Shown: in pieces, positions 18,562-26,954 of the stretch
How positions within the stretch are numbered: the stretch's first letter is position 1
Layout of the letters: every line of letters starts with the position of its first letter
IMG/VR virus record: IMGVR_UViG_3300042935_000920
Span: 1 to 47,667 of that record
Length of the DNA stretch: 47,667 nucleotides
Direction: 5' to 3' (one strand)
DNA from: a virus
Program-made: the position numbers and the translations under genes
Notes under the pieces: generated by a model
Databases searched by the model: none
Told to the model about the DNA's origin: nothing
What the model saw: the letters and a program-made list of their open reading frames with translations, nothing else

Positions 18562-19161
18562 ATGAACAAAGAAGAAATAGCACCAGGAATAGTTGTTTAT
18601 AGTAATGTAATACCAAATTCAGAAAACTTATATAAAGAAATTGAAGAAGGCATCAATTCTGCAAAAATAGAATGGCAGGGTGCATCTGTAAAAGAAGCAG
18701 ATAATGTTAGGATTAACAACGAAACAAGAAACACCTTAACAATAGGGATACCATATTTAGCGAAAATAGACAAAGAATTATCAACAAACTTTGTTGAAGA
18801 GTTTAACAAAAATTTAAATAATTTATTTTTTGAACATTTTGATTTAATTGAAAAAGACTATTTATCTTTTTATGGAATAAACTCAAATTGGCACGATCAA
18901 TATGGAATTTTAAAATATGGTAAAGGACAGTTTTTTACTAATCATATAGATGATCACCCAGACTATCATAGAAGAGTTTCTACTTTATATTACATGAACG
19001 ATGACTATGTTGGTGGAGAAATAAACTTTCCTAGATTTAATTTAAGCATAAAGCCAATGTCAAATCAAATGATTATATTTCCTTCAACATATGTTTATAA
19101 TCACTCAGTATCTCCAGTAATTGAAGGAGAAAGATACGCAGTAGTTAGTTGGATGCGATGA
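18562..19161 (+). CDS. 2OG/Fe(II) oxygenase (prolyl-hydroxylase-like)
   Basis: 199 aa. NHIDDHP supplies the HxD iron site, then YYMNDDYVGGEINFP (the characteristic NDDY-GGE turn of prolyl-4-hydroxylase-like phage enzymes), FPSTYVYNHSV gives the distal His and ERYAVVSWMR the Arg for 2-oxoglutarate. The full set of active-site residues is present. It ends as ATGA with the next oxygenase gene, so the two are coupled. Substrate unknown. Confidence 0.85.
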   Translation: MNKEEIAPGIVVYSNVIPNSENLYKEIEEGINSAKIEWQGASVKEADNVRINNETRNTLTIGIPYLAKIDKELSTNFVEEFNKNLNNLFFEHFDLIEKDYLSFYGINSNWHDQYGILKYGKGQFFTNHIDDHPDYHRRVSTLYYMNDDYVGGEINFPRFNLSIKPMSNQMIIFPSTYVYNHSVSPVIEGERYAVVSWMR

Positions 19162-19730
19162 AAGAGCCACAATTAATAAATAGTTTATTAAATGCTGAAG
19201 ATTATACAAGACTGCTTGAGTCTTTAGACAATCCTAAAAGTTTTGGTTTTGATCCTGGATTTAGTAGGTACTGCATTGGAGACTTTGATCTTCCAATTCT
19301 TGGTGAATTAGCAGATAAACTAGTAGACACTGCAAGACAAGTATTTGATAGTGAATCTTTAATGCCAACATATACCCTATTTGCACATTATGAAGGACAA
19401 AACCCTACCCCAAGTCTTTACAAACATAAAGATGACAATGCATGCACATATACTCTTGATATGTGTGTTTATCAGAATAATCCGTGGGATTTGTGGGTAG
19501 AAGACAAAAACTATTGTCTTTATCCTAACCAGGCATTGGCATACTACGGCAATGATCAATTACATTGGCGTGAAGAATTTCCTAACCCAGAGACGAATCA
19601 TGTTGCTATGATTTTCTTTCATTTTGCAGAGCCAGATCATTGGTGGTTTACCAAGGGCGCAGAATATCTTCAGGTAGTCAGAGGGCAAATTACAGAAGAG
19701 CAGTGGGGGCTCAATTATGGCAACAAATAA
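19158..19730 (+). CDS. 2OG oxygenase-like protein, divergent
   Basis: 190 aa from ATG 19158 (a TTG nine bases earlier is less likely). SLYKHKDDNACTYTLDMCVY carries an HxD (HKD) and ALAYYGNDQLHWREEFPNP a possible distal His, followed by NHVAMIFFHFA. No Lys or Arg stands at the usual 2-oxoglutarate position. It may have altered cofactor binding or bind a non-standard substrate. The frame overlaps its neighbours on both sides. Confidence 0.6.
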   Translation: MKEPQLINSLLNAEDYTRLLESLDNPKSFGFDPGFSRYCIGDFDLPILGELADKLVDTARQVFDSESLMPTYTLFAHYEGQNPTPSLYKHKDDNACTYTLDMCVYQNNPWDLWVEDKNYCLYPNQALAYYGNDQLHWREEFPNPETNHVAMIFFHFAEPDHWWFTKGAEYLQVVRGQITEEQWGLNYGNK

Positions 19731-20754
19731 GATATTTTTCCAACACTGGAATCCTTGCGGATTAATAAATCAGGTAATGAGTCTAGAGTTAGCAGTGGGT
19801 CTCTCACATGAAACAAATGCAACTGTTGTAGTTCATAATGCAAGCAACAAGGGTGATCATTTATTTGATTTTAGGGCTGTTCCAATTCACACTCCTTCTA
19901 GATTTCATAACAATCAAAGAGAAGGATTTACAAATCCAGATCAGTTTCCACACCTATTAGAATTATTAGACTTTGATTCAAACTTAATTGTAATTGATCA
20001 AAAAATAGACAACTTTAAGCAGGAAGAAGTGGTTATAGAGGACATATTAAATAACTACTACTACAGCAATAGCACAAAAATAACAGAAAATGAGTTAGCA
20101 TTTGCTGAGGGCAGACAAAGATTGCCACTAGATAGACCAATACATCTAAAAGGAACATTGGGCTGGTACTCAAGATTTTTCTATAACAGAAGCCCTGAAC
20201 TAGATAAGGTATTGTCCTCAGTTAGGTTTAAGAAAGAATACACAGACCTGGCTAAGAAGATATCTAACTCTTTAGGCACATTTCAAGGTATGCATTTAAG
20301 ACTAACTGACCATGTGCACATGTTTGAAACCACTCAAGAAATGTTTGAGTCTTGGATCAGTAACTTTGAGCAAAACAACTTGCCAATAGTTTTGTCAACA
20401 GATGAACCAGGTCATAAAATGGTTGAAGACAATAAGCATAGATTTATGCTATTAGATGAATACATTGTTAACAACTTTGCAGAAGACTTTAAGTCCTTAC
20501 AATTTCAGGATGAAGTAGTTTTTGGTTTAATCTGTAATTTAGTTATGCATGATTCAGAAACTTTTGTTGGCACATCAGGAAGCACCTATACTGCATACAT
20601 CCATAGAAATAGAAATCAAACTCGTAATGAAACTTGGGATTTCTTTGATAATCCAGAAACAACAGAAGGCCATCCATACTCTTGGAATGGTCATCCACTA
20701 AACCCTGGCAGAAAAATGTGGTGGAGAGAATGGAAGGAGTCAAGATTATCATGA
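19717..20754 (+). CDS. Fucosyltransferase-like glycosyltransferase
   Basis: 345 aa. LINQVMSLELAVGLSHETNA at the N-terminus resembles the donor-site region of O-fucosyltransferase/NodZ-type enzymes. FQGMHLRLTDHVHMF contains the HxRxxD motif of GDP-sugar inverting transferases (GT23/65/68 clan). FVGTSGSTYTAYIHRNRNQT supplies the later S/T-rich motif. It probably moves a GDP-linked 6-deoxy or L-sugar. The next gene makes such a donor, and the two overlap by ATGA. Confidence 0.65.
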   Translation: MATNKIFFQHWNPCGLINQVMSLELAVGLSHETNATVVVHNASNKGDHLFDFRAVPIHTPSRFHNNQREGFTNPDQFPHLLELLDFDSNLIVIDQKIDNFKQEEVVIEDILNNYYYSNSTKITENELAFAEGRQRLPLDRPIHLKGTLGWYSRFFYNRSPELDKVLSSVRFKKEYTDLAKKISNSLGTFQGMHLRLTDHVHMFETTQEMFESWISNFEQNNLPIVLSTDEPGHKMVEDNKHRFMLLDEYIVNNFAEDFKSLQFQDEVVFGLICNLVMHDSETFVGTSGSTYTAYIHRNRNQTRNETWDFFDNPETTEGHPYSWNGHPLNPGRKMWWREWKESRLS

Positions 20755-21773
20755 AGACAGCATTAGTCTTAGGAGCAGGTGGTTTTATTGGAAGCCATAT
20801 GGTAAAGCGTTTAAAGTCTGAAGGATACTGGGTTCGTGGAGTAGACCTAAAACATCCAGACTTTTCTGAAACACAAGCAGATGAATTTATTGAAAGAGAT
20901 CTGTCAGTATACGACAACATGGAAAAGGTTGTTCAGTTTAAGGGTTATGCTGGTAATTTTTATTCAGAGATACCATATAAATTAATTACATCATTTGACG
21001 AAATATATCAGTTTGCTGCAGACATGGGTGGTGCTGGATATATTTTTACTGGAGATAACGATTCCCAGATTATGGAAAACTCAGCATTAATTAATTTAAA
21101 CTTACTTAGAGCACAATCAAGACTAAACAAAAAATACGAGATTAACAAGACCAAGATATTCTACTCAAGTTCAGCATGTATGTATCCCGATTACAAACAA
21201 CTAGAAACCAATAATCCTGGACTCAAAGAATCAGATGCGTACCCTGCAGATCCCGATAGCGAATATGGTTGGGAAAAACTGTTTAGCGAAAGACTATTTC
21301 TAGCATTTAACAAGAACAACAAGATACCAGTTGCAATAGCAAGATATCATAACATCTTTGGGCCAGAAGGAACATGGGATGGTGGTAAAGAAAAAGCACC
21401 TGCAGCAATGTGTAGAAAAGTTATTCAGGCAACAGATTCTATAGAAATTTGGGGCGACGGTGAACAAACTCGTTCATTCTTGTTTATTGATGAATGCATA
21501 GATGCAACCAAAAAACTTATGGAATCAGACTTTACGGGACCAATCAATATTGGCTCTGAAGAAATGGTAACAATAAACCAGTTAGTAGACACAGCCTGCT
21601 CTATTGAAGGAAAGTCTTTAAAGAAAAATCATATTTCAGGACCATTGGGTGTTCGTGGAAGAAACTCAAACAATGATTTAATCAGAGAAAAACTACAGTG
21701 GGACTATTCTCTGCCATTGCAAAACGGTATAGAAAAAACCTACAATTGGATTAAAAGTCAAATAAATGGATAA
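20751..21773 (+). CDS. GDP-mannose 3,5-epimerase
   Basis: 340 aa from the ATG at 20751. An NAD-binding GAGGFIGSH loop near residue 8, SSACMYPDYKQLET with the serine, YGWEK as the Tyr-x3-Lys pair, RYHNIFGPEGTWDGGKEKAP and IWGDGEQTRSFLFIDEC are hallmark stretches of this enzyme, which converts GDP-D-mannose to GDP-L-galactose and GDP-L-gulose. GDP-L-fucose synthase is a relative, but the GTWDGGKEKAPAA stretch fits the 3,5-epimerase better. A GGAAGGAG site lies upstream. It feeds the two adjacent glycosyltransferases (inference). Confidence 0.8.
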   Translation: MKTALVLGAGGFIGSHMVKRLKSEGYWVRGVDLKHPDFSETQADEFIERDLSVYDNMEKVVQFKGYAGNFYSEIPYKLITSFDEIYQFAADMGGAGYIFTGDNDSQIMENSALINLNLLRAQSRLNKKYEINKTKIFYSSSACMYPDYKQLETNNPGLKESDAYPADPDSEYGWEKLFSERLFLAFNKNNKIPVAIARYHNIFGPEGTWDGGKEKAPAAMCRKVIQATDSIEIWGDGEQTRSFLFIDECIDATKKLMESDFTGPINIGSEEMVTINQLVDTACSIEGKSLKKNHISGPLGVRGRNSNNDLIREKLQWDYSLPLQNGIEKTYNWIKSQING

Positions 21774-22605
21774 GGCTGAAGTTGTAAGAGAAGTTTTTTT
21801 GCAAGATGGCATTGGAGCACAACTATGGAGAAAACTATTCTGCATGTCTTATGCAAAATACCACAACCTTCTTTTTGAAGACAGTCCAATTACAGATTTT
21901 TTAATTCATGAATCTGACAAAGTTTACAGCGAAGAAGAAAAGGTTAAATTCATAGATAAGTTTAATACAATATTAAGTAACCCTTGGAAAGATATAGACT
22001 TTTCTAACAAAGACAGTTTTGTTCTTTGTGATAAAGTTGGCTTAGGATACGAAATATTGTACAAAAATGCAGGAGTAATAGATCAGCCATGGACATTCTT
22101 AGATGTTGCCAAAGAATTTAGCACTATAGAAAAAACAGAAAACAATGTAGTGATTCATATAAGAAGAGGCAATGTTCTTCCAGAAAATCCAAGATGGGTA
22201 GAAGAATCTGTTTATGTAGACATGTTGCAACGACTTCCAGACTTTTTAAAAAAACTAAATATTGTTCCAGACAGAGTAATAATTTTAACAGATGCTCCAG
22301 ATTCAAACAAAAAGTTTAAGCCTATAAATCAAAATCAATTAGATAAATGGAGACAACCTCATTTACACAAAGACGAAAACGATTCTTTTGACACAATGTC
22401 TATAAACTTTAAATTACTTAGGGATGCATATCCAGGTATTGAAATTTTAAATAATCTAGATACCTATACAGCATTTACTATGATGGTAATGGCAAAAGTT
22501 TTAATAACTGGTAGATCTGCCTTCAGCGAATCTGCGGGTCTACTATCAAAAAACACTGTTTTGTCAGTTAATAACTATCGCAGTTTTTTTGAAAGTATGC
22601 AATAA
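21766..22605 (+). CDS. GT11-like fucosyltransferase
   Basis: 279 aa. VREVFLQDGIGAQLWRKLF at the N-terminus is like the GLGNQ-type donor loop, and NNVVIHIRRGNVLPENP has the HxRRG motif of alpha-1,2-fucosyltransferases. LITGRSAFSESAGLLSKNTV is the C-terminal motif of the same family. It overlaps the epimerase gene by eight bases. It probably adds the GDP-L-sugar to a glycan. Together with the two preceding genes it forms a sugar cassette. Confidence 0.7.
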   Translation: MDKAEVVREVFLQDGIGAQLWRKLFCMSYAKYHNLLFEDSPITDFLIHESDKVYSEEEKVKFIDKFNTILSNPWKDIDFSNKDSFVLCDKVGLGYEILYKNAGVIDQPWTFLDVAKEFSTIEKTENNVVIHIRRGNVLPENPRWVEESVYVDMLQRLPDFLKKLNIVPDRVIILTDAPDSNKKFKPINQNQLDKWRQPHLHKDENDSFDTMSINFKLLRDAYPGIEILNNLDTYTAFTMMVMAKVLITGRSAFSESAGLLSKNTVLSVNNYRSFFESMQ

Positions 22606-22609
22606 AATA

Positions 22610-22633
22610 CCCCCAAGGATTTCTCCAAGGGGG
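22610..22633. terminator. Bidirectional terminator
   Basis: CCCCC/GGGGG plus an inner GGA/TCC separated by a 2x2 mismatch, with T-rich flanks on both strands. It sits between convergent genes (22605 rightward and 22649 leftward). Confidence 0.7.
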
Positions 22634-22648
22634 CATTATTTTTATTTA

Positions 22649-23212
22649 TTATTTAGGAAATTTAGCCATCCAGGTTTTAGTTCTTGGAGTGATGCCCTTC
22701 CATGAGGACCAGTCTTCTCCACCATTTGTCATATAATATGCAATCTCTGCATTTTTGACGGGATTAAATAGTTCAGCATTTGACTCAAGATCAAACTTAG
22801 TTCTACGATCAGGACCAAGGTTGTCAATCATATTGATTTGGAACATACCATAAGACGAGTCCCCAGTCTTGTGATTGCCATTAAAAGCCAATGGTCGCCC
22901 ATTAGACTCCTTTTTAGCCACTGCCCAAGCAACTACAAGGTCTTTACCCTTGAAGCCTACTAAGGACAGGAGTTCCTTTAGTTCTAAATCAGTTAGAGAA
23001 GTCTTATTCTCAAAACTCTCTAGTTTTTTTTCCTTAGAAACCAAAAAAACCTCTTTCGAGGCGGTATCTATTGTCTGAGCCTGTTCAAGGCTAAGATTGT
23101 TCTTCGTATCAAGACCTGAATCAGCATTGGCTCCGTTCGACAAAACAGTTACTAATGCTACGATACTGAGTGTGCTAATGATCTCTTTGTTTCTTTCGAT
23201 AAATTTAATCAT
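22649..23212 (-). CDS. Lytic transglycosylase/lysozyme-like protein
   Basis: 187 aa from the ATG at 23212, which has a strong AAGGAGG site (the frame opens earlier at 23239). A signal peptide or anchor (STLSIVALVTVLSNGANA) is followed by a charged linker, and then an SLT-like domain: AWAVAKKESNGRP with the catalytic Glu (residue 102), NHKTGDSSYGMFQINMID, and a C-terminal EIAYYMTNGGEDWSSWKG. It should cut peptidoglycan outside the membrane, as endolysin or tail-associated lysin. It is the only leftward gene in the late region. Confidence 0.8.
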   Translation of the reverse strand: MIKFIERNKEIISTLSIVALVTVLSNGANADSGLDTKNNLSLEQAQTIDTASKEVFLVSKEKKLESFENKTSLTDLELKELLSLVGFKGKDLVVAWAVAKKESNGRPLAFNGNHKTGDSSYGMFQINMIDNLGPDRRTKFDLESNAELFNPVKNAEIAYYMTNGGEDWSSWKGITPRTKTWMAKFPK

Positions 23213-23259
23213 AGTTTCCTCCTTAGAAAACAATAACACCCTGGTAGGTGTCTATACCA

Positions 23260-23289
23260 AGTATAACATGATTTTGGGCCAAAAGTCAA
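23260..23289 (-). promoter_or_regulatory. Leftward promoter for the lysozyme gene
   Basis: TTGACT (23289-23284), 18-bp spacer, TATACT (23265-23260). Near-consensus. Confidence 0.65.
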
Positions 23290-23298
23290 ATTTGGGTG

Positions 23299-23304
23299 TA
23301 TAAT
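23299..23304 (+). promoter_or_regulatory. -10 box for the fibre gene
   Basis: TATAAT, nine bases before the ATG at 23314. Confidence 0.5.
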
Positions 23305-23313
23305 TATTTTATT

Positions 23314-23832
23314 ATGACTACATATGATTTTTCTACTGCTGGAATTCAATATCCCCTGGAAACATCACCAGTAAACGTACACGGAGACTTCAAGAAATTA
23401 GCAGAATCCCTTGATGCAATTCTACCAGCATATGGAGTATCATATTTTCAGATTAATGTAAAAAATAATAGCGGGGCTGCAATAAATGCTGGAGTACCAG
23501 TATATGCAACAGGGTATTCAACAAAAACCACAATAGCAAAAGCACTTCCATCTACATCATCTCCAATACTTGGACTATTAAAAAACAATACGGGAAATGG
23601 TTCTGATGGAGTAGTTGTTGTTGCTGGAGTTATGGAAGGGTTAAATACTTCAAGTTTCGTTGCAGGAGAGGTTTTATATGTTGGAGAGTCTGGAGGCCTA
23701 ACAAATGTTAGACCAGCAGGAGGATCTGCAGCAGTTGGTATTTGTGCATATGCAAACAATACAAACGGAATCGTAATAGTAGAGGCAAAAGGCAACGGTA
23801 CCTGGGGATCACTCAGAGACGGTTTGTCGTGA
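23314..23832 (+). CDS. 172-aa appendage head-domain protein
   Basis: Starts at MTTYDFSTAG (a GTG at 23296 in the frame is inside the promoter). Beta repeats (FQINVKNNSGAAINAGVPVY, then GLTNVRPAGGSAAVGICAYA) resemble the capsid- or tail-appendage domains that bind surfaces, and the C-terminus GTWGSLRDGLS recalls fibre tips. The TGA is part of the next extended -10. Probable receptor-binding accessory. Confidence 0.65.
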   Translation: MTTYDFSTAGIQYPLETSPVNVHGDFKKLAESLDAILPAYGVSYFQINVKNNSGAAINAGVPVYATGYSTKTTIAKALPSTSSPILGLLKNNTGNGSDGVVVVAGVMEGLNTSSFVAGEVLYVGESGGLTNVRPAGGSAAVGICAYANNTNGIVIVEAKGNGTWGSLRDGLS

Positions 23833-23838
23833 TATAAT
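23830..23838 (+). promoter_or_regulatory. Extended -10, leaderless
   Basis: TGATATAAT; the TGA is the stop of the previous gene, and the ATG at 23845 follows six bases later. Confidence 0.7.
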
Positions 23839-23844
23839 AAACAA

Positions 23845-24261
23845 ATGGCAACTCTAAGAGGATCTCAAACATCATACGACATAGGAAATAAACCTCCTAC
23901 AGTTATTTGGACTGTGGTTCGTGGAGATACATCTGGGTTTAAGGTTTATGTAACTGATGATGCTAAAGAGCCTTTGGTTTTAAAAGGCGAGGGATCTGAG
24001 TGGGACATTGCTATGAAAATTAAAAGACCAACCCTTGCAAAAGATAAAGGCATTATTACAGATGCAGCAACCCTGGTTTTAAATTTATATCCAGTTGCAG
24101 ATGAAGATGACCTTGTTGGTGAATTTACAGTTTGGCTTACAGCAGAAGAATCAGTTCAACTTGAAACAGGAGACATCTTTGATATTCAGGTATCAGACCC
24201 AACAAGAGTTTGGACAGTTGCTCAGGGTAGCATGAAGATTCTTGAAGATGTAACAGATTAA
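23845..24261 (+). CDS. RGDT-family virion protein, copy 3
   Basis: 138 aa. TVVRGDTSGFKVYVTDDAKE matches the RGDT core of copies 1 and 2, and the C-terminus (WTVAQGSMKILEDVTD) is the same strand. It is followed directly, with TAATG overlap, by a small protein, as copies 1 and 2 are followed by coupled genes. Appendage base protein by inference. Confidence 0.7.
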   Translation: MATLRGSQTSYDIGNKPPTVIWTVVRGDTSGFKVYVTDDAKEPLVLKGEGSEWDIAMKIKRPTLAKDKGIITDAATLVLNLYPVADEDDLVGEFTVWLTAEESVQLETGDIFDIQVSDPTRVWTVAQGSMKILEDVTD

Positions 24262-24485
24262 TGGCCACAGCATTAATACTTGATGAATTAAAAAACAAAA
24301 CAGAGCGAATCTTTTTAGTAGATTACGCAGAAGTTAAAGTAGAAGACTTCACAAGAAAAACAGTTATAACTGAGGTATTGCCGTTTAGAGTTAAATTTAG
24401 TGCAATACAGATTCAGGCTATTGGTTCAGGTAACACCCCAGCAATTCCTCTACAGGTTATTGGGTACAGCAACTATATTCTTTAA
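24261..24485 (+). CDS. 74-aa appendage-associated protein
   Basis: Coupled to copy 3 by TAATG. A helix (ALILDELKNKTERIFLVDYA) followed by beta strands (ALPLQVIGYSNYIL-like ending). No family recognised. Its place is like that of the 28-aa peptide at 13379 and the 195-aa protein at 16056. Confidence 0.6.
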   Translation: MATALILDELKNKTERIFLVDYAEVKVEDFTRKTVITEVLPFRVKFSAIQIQAIGSGNTPAIPLQVIGYSNYIL

Positions 24486-24503
24486 TTAGATTAATTAAAA
24501 GGG

Positions 24504-24512
24504 TGATATAAT
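24504..24512 (+). promoter_or_regulatory. Extended -10, leaderless
   Basis: TGATATAAT, six bases before the ATG at 24519. Confidence 0.7.
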
Positions 24513-24518
24513 CTCTAT

Positions 24519-24965
24519 ATGGCTAAAATATCAATTTCAAATGTAAAGAGTCTATTTCAAACAGGTGATAGACCTACTCAAGAAAATTATGTAGATCTAA
24601 TTGATACCCTTTCTGCTCAGGCAACAGACCTGGGATCAGCGGGTAACAATGAAAACACAATCACTGGTATTGAGAACTTAACTGTTATTGATAGTTTTGA
24701 TGCTACGGTTTGGCGTATGGTGAAGTATATTGTTTCAATATCAAAAACTTCAGCAGGTGACAACAAGTTCTACGCAACTGAAATGACAATTCTTGTTGAC
24801 GGTACAGATGTATCAGTCAGCGAGTATGGAACAATCGACAATGATGGGAATATTGGCACCATTGATGTCTCTCGCACTGGAAATACCGTGGCTTTAACAG
24901 TCACTCCAGACCCTGCGATCAGGCCAGTCACTGTACGTTACGCACGTATGGGACTTAAGGCATAA
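24519..24965 (+). CDS. 148-aa tail-appendage protein
   Basis: The N-terminus (MAKISISNVKSLFQTGDRPT, then QENYVDLIDTLSAQA) is a common attachment motif of phage fibres. The C-terminal ~95 residues (TVWRMVKYIVSISKTSAGDN, then GTIDNDGNIGTI and VTVRYARMGLKA) form a beta domain shared with the end of the next protein. Probable fibre-tip or network protein. Confidence 0.65.
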   Translation: MAKISISNVKSLFQTGDRPTQENYVDLIDTLSAQATDLGSAGNNENTITGIENLTVIDSFDATVWRMVKYIVSISKTSAGDNKFYATEMTILVDGTDVSVSEYGTIDNDGNIGTIDVSRTGNTVALTVTPDPAIRPVTVRYARMGLKA

Positions 24966-24981
24966 CTAAGGAGATATAAAA

Positions 24982-26406
24982 ATGGCAACAAATAATAAAG
25001 ATTTTAAAGTAAAGCACGGGCTGATTGTTGAGGGTGCACAAGGTACAATTAACAACCAGACAATTCTTACAGAAGCAGACGGAGATGCATACATCCTCGG
25101 CCTGGTAGGTGGATCAACACTTATCACATCTGTTGACACAGATGATTTCACAGTAACCGCTGGACTACTTACAGTAGCAGCAGGTTCAGACATTGCAAGA
25201 GATGGCGATATCACTACAGCAATTGATGCACTTGATACAGACGATATTGAAGAAGGTTCAACAAACCTTTACTATACAGATACTCGTGCTCGTGGAGCAA
25301 TCACTGCAGGAACTGGTATTGATTACAATTCAGCAACTGGCTACATTGATGCAAATCTTGGAACAGGACTTGGACTTGATGGTTCAAGTCAAATTGAAAT
25401 TAATCGTACAACAGTAGATACTTGGTACGATGCATCAGGTGCTGCAGCAGCAGCACAGGCAGCAGCAGAAGCATATGCAGATGGTCTTGCAGGCAACTAT
25501 GATCCAGCAGGAACAGCAGCCGCTGAGGTTGCAGCCCTTGTTAATGGTGCTCCAGAACTTTTGGATACACTTAACGAACTTGCAGAAGCAATTAACGATG
25601 ATGCTTCATTTGCCTCAACAATTGCAACATCAATTGGAGAAAAGCAAGACACATTAACTGCAGGAGACAACATCAATATTACAGGAGCAACAATTTCTGT
25701 AACTGGTCTTGATTCAGCAGACATTTCAGACTTTAACACTGCAGCACTTTCTGCAACAGCATCAGCATACGATGCAACTGGAACAGCACAAGGCATTGTT
25801 GATGCACTTGATACAGACGATATTGAAGAAGGTTTAGCAAACCAGTACTTCACAGATGTTCGTGCTAAGACTTCAGCAGCACAACTTTTGACTGGTGCAA
25901 CTCTTGATAATATCACTATCACAGGTGACGAAAATGGTCTTACTATTACCGCAGAAAACGGTGTAGCAGATTCTGATACTGATGATCTTGATGAAGGTAC
26001 AACAAACCTTTACTTCCAGGATTCTCGTGCAGTAGATGCTCTTGAAGCAGTTGTTCCAAACTTTACAGCAGTTGAGATTAACTCAGTTGCTAAGCAGGTA
26101 GCAGCAACAGTTTCAGTAGCAACAGCAAGCCAAGTAACAGCATACGAGTTCCTTGGAACAGAGTATCGCTCAGCGAAGTTCTTAGTAAAGACAGCACAAG
26201 GCTCACACACAGATGTTGCAGAAGTTCTCCTAACTATGGATTCTTCAAACAACATCTCAATTACAGAATATGCAATGGTCGGAACTAATGGTTCCCTAAT
26301 GACAATAACAGCAGACTATGTGTCAGTTGGAACGACTGTAAGACTTCGTGTAACAACTGCCAACAATACCTCAGTGGTAACTGTTGTCGGAACATTGCTT
26401 GCATAA
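24982..26406 (+). CDS. 474-aa tail fibre
   Basis: N-terminus NKDFKVKHGLIVEGAQGTIN is an anchor also found in the next gene. The middle is alanine-rich and contains internal repeats (DTDDIEEGSTNLYYTDTRAR; LDTDDIEEGLANQYFTDVRA; DTDDLDEGTTNLYFQDSRAV). The tail (ASQVTAYEFLGTEYRSAKFL onward) is the same beta domain as in 24519-24965. AAGGAG site at a good distance. It is a trimeric fibre by analogy with similar repeats in cyanophage fibres. Confidence 0.75.
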   Translation: MATNNKDFKVKHGLIVEGAQGTINNQTILTEADGDAYILGLVGGSTLITSVDTDDFTVTAGLLTVAAGSDIARDGDITTAIDALDTDDIEEGSTNLYYTDTRARGAITAGTGIDYNSATGYIDANLGTGLGLDGSSQIEINRTTVDTWYDASGAAAAAQAAAEAYADGLAGNYDPAGTAAAEVAALVNGAPELLDTLNELAEAINDDASFASTIATSIGEKQDTLTAGDNINITGATISVTGLDSADISDFNTAALSATASAYDATGTAQGIVDALDTDDIEEGLANQYFTDVRAKTSAAQLLTGATLDNITITGDENGLTITAENGVADSDTDDLDEGTTNLYFQDSRAVDALEAVVPNFTAVEINSVAKQVAATVSVATASQVTAYEFLGTEYRSAKFLVKTAQGSHTDVAEVLLTMDSSNNISITEYAMVGTNGSLMTITADYVSVGTTVRLRVTTANNTSVVTVVGTLLA

Positions 26407-26441
26407 TAAAAAATAAAAATAGTTGGAAGAGGGAGCAGTAA

Positions 26442-26897
26442 ATGACAACAGCAGATAAAGACTTCAGGGTCAAGAATGGATTAGTCGTAGCAAACGGCGG
26501 TACATTTGGAAATGCAGTAACAGTAGGAGCCCCAACTCTTGCAGAGCATGCAACAACCAAGGAGTATGTGGATTCTGTAGCAGGATCTATGTCTGTAGGA
26601 GCAACTGCTCCCGCTTCACCAACTAATGGAACACAGTGGTTAGACACTGCAACAAACAGAGTTAATTTTTATTACGATGGTTCTTGGTATACCCAAGCAA
26701 CTATTGATGATACAAATAACTTACCACAGCACATTCACGATACAGCAATTGATGGAACTGGTTTCATAGTATCTCAGTTCTACGATGGCGCAACATTTAA
26801 CAGCCCACAGGGTGCAGGTTTAGATGCAGGTGGACCAGACACAACAGTTTGGACAGTTGTATTTGATGGCGGTAGTGTAGTAGATAACTTCAATTAA
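26442..26897 (+). CDS. 151-aa fibre protein
   Basis: The N-terminus (DKDFRVKNGLVVANGGTFGN) is the same anchor as in 24982-26406. HATTKEYVDSVAGSMSVG and PTNGTQWLDTATNRVNFYYD are standard fibre stretches; the WLDT and YYDGSW parts read as a carbohydrate-binding or trimeric plug domain. A GGGAG site precedes the ATG. Short accessory fibre. Confidence 0.65.
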   Translation: MTTADKDFRVKNGLVVANGGTFGNAVTVGAPTLAEHATTKEYVDSVAGSMSVGATAPASPTNGTQWLDTATNRVNFYYDGSWYTQATIDDTNNLPQHIHDTAIDGTGFIVSQFYDGATFNSPQGAGLDAGGPDTTVWTVVFDGGSVVDNFN

Positions 26898-26908
26898 AAA
26901 ATAGGGGT

Positions 26909-26914
26909 TATAAT
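26909..26914 (+). promoter_or_regulatory. -10 box with longer leader
   Basis: TATAAT; the ATG at 26955 follows a ~35-base leader with AAGGAG. Confidence 0.5.
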
Positions 26915-26954
26915 AAGATAGTAAATGGGCAGCACCCATAAGGAGAAATAAAAT

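Noticed and set aside
25193-25657. Gln-rich plus-strand frames inside the fibre gene
   Set aside because: Frame-shifted shadows of the alanine-rich fibre at 24982-26406.
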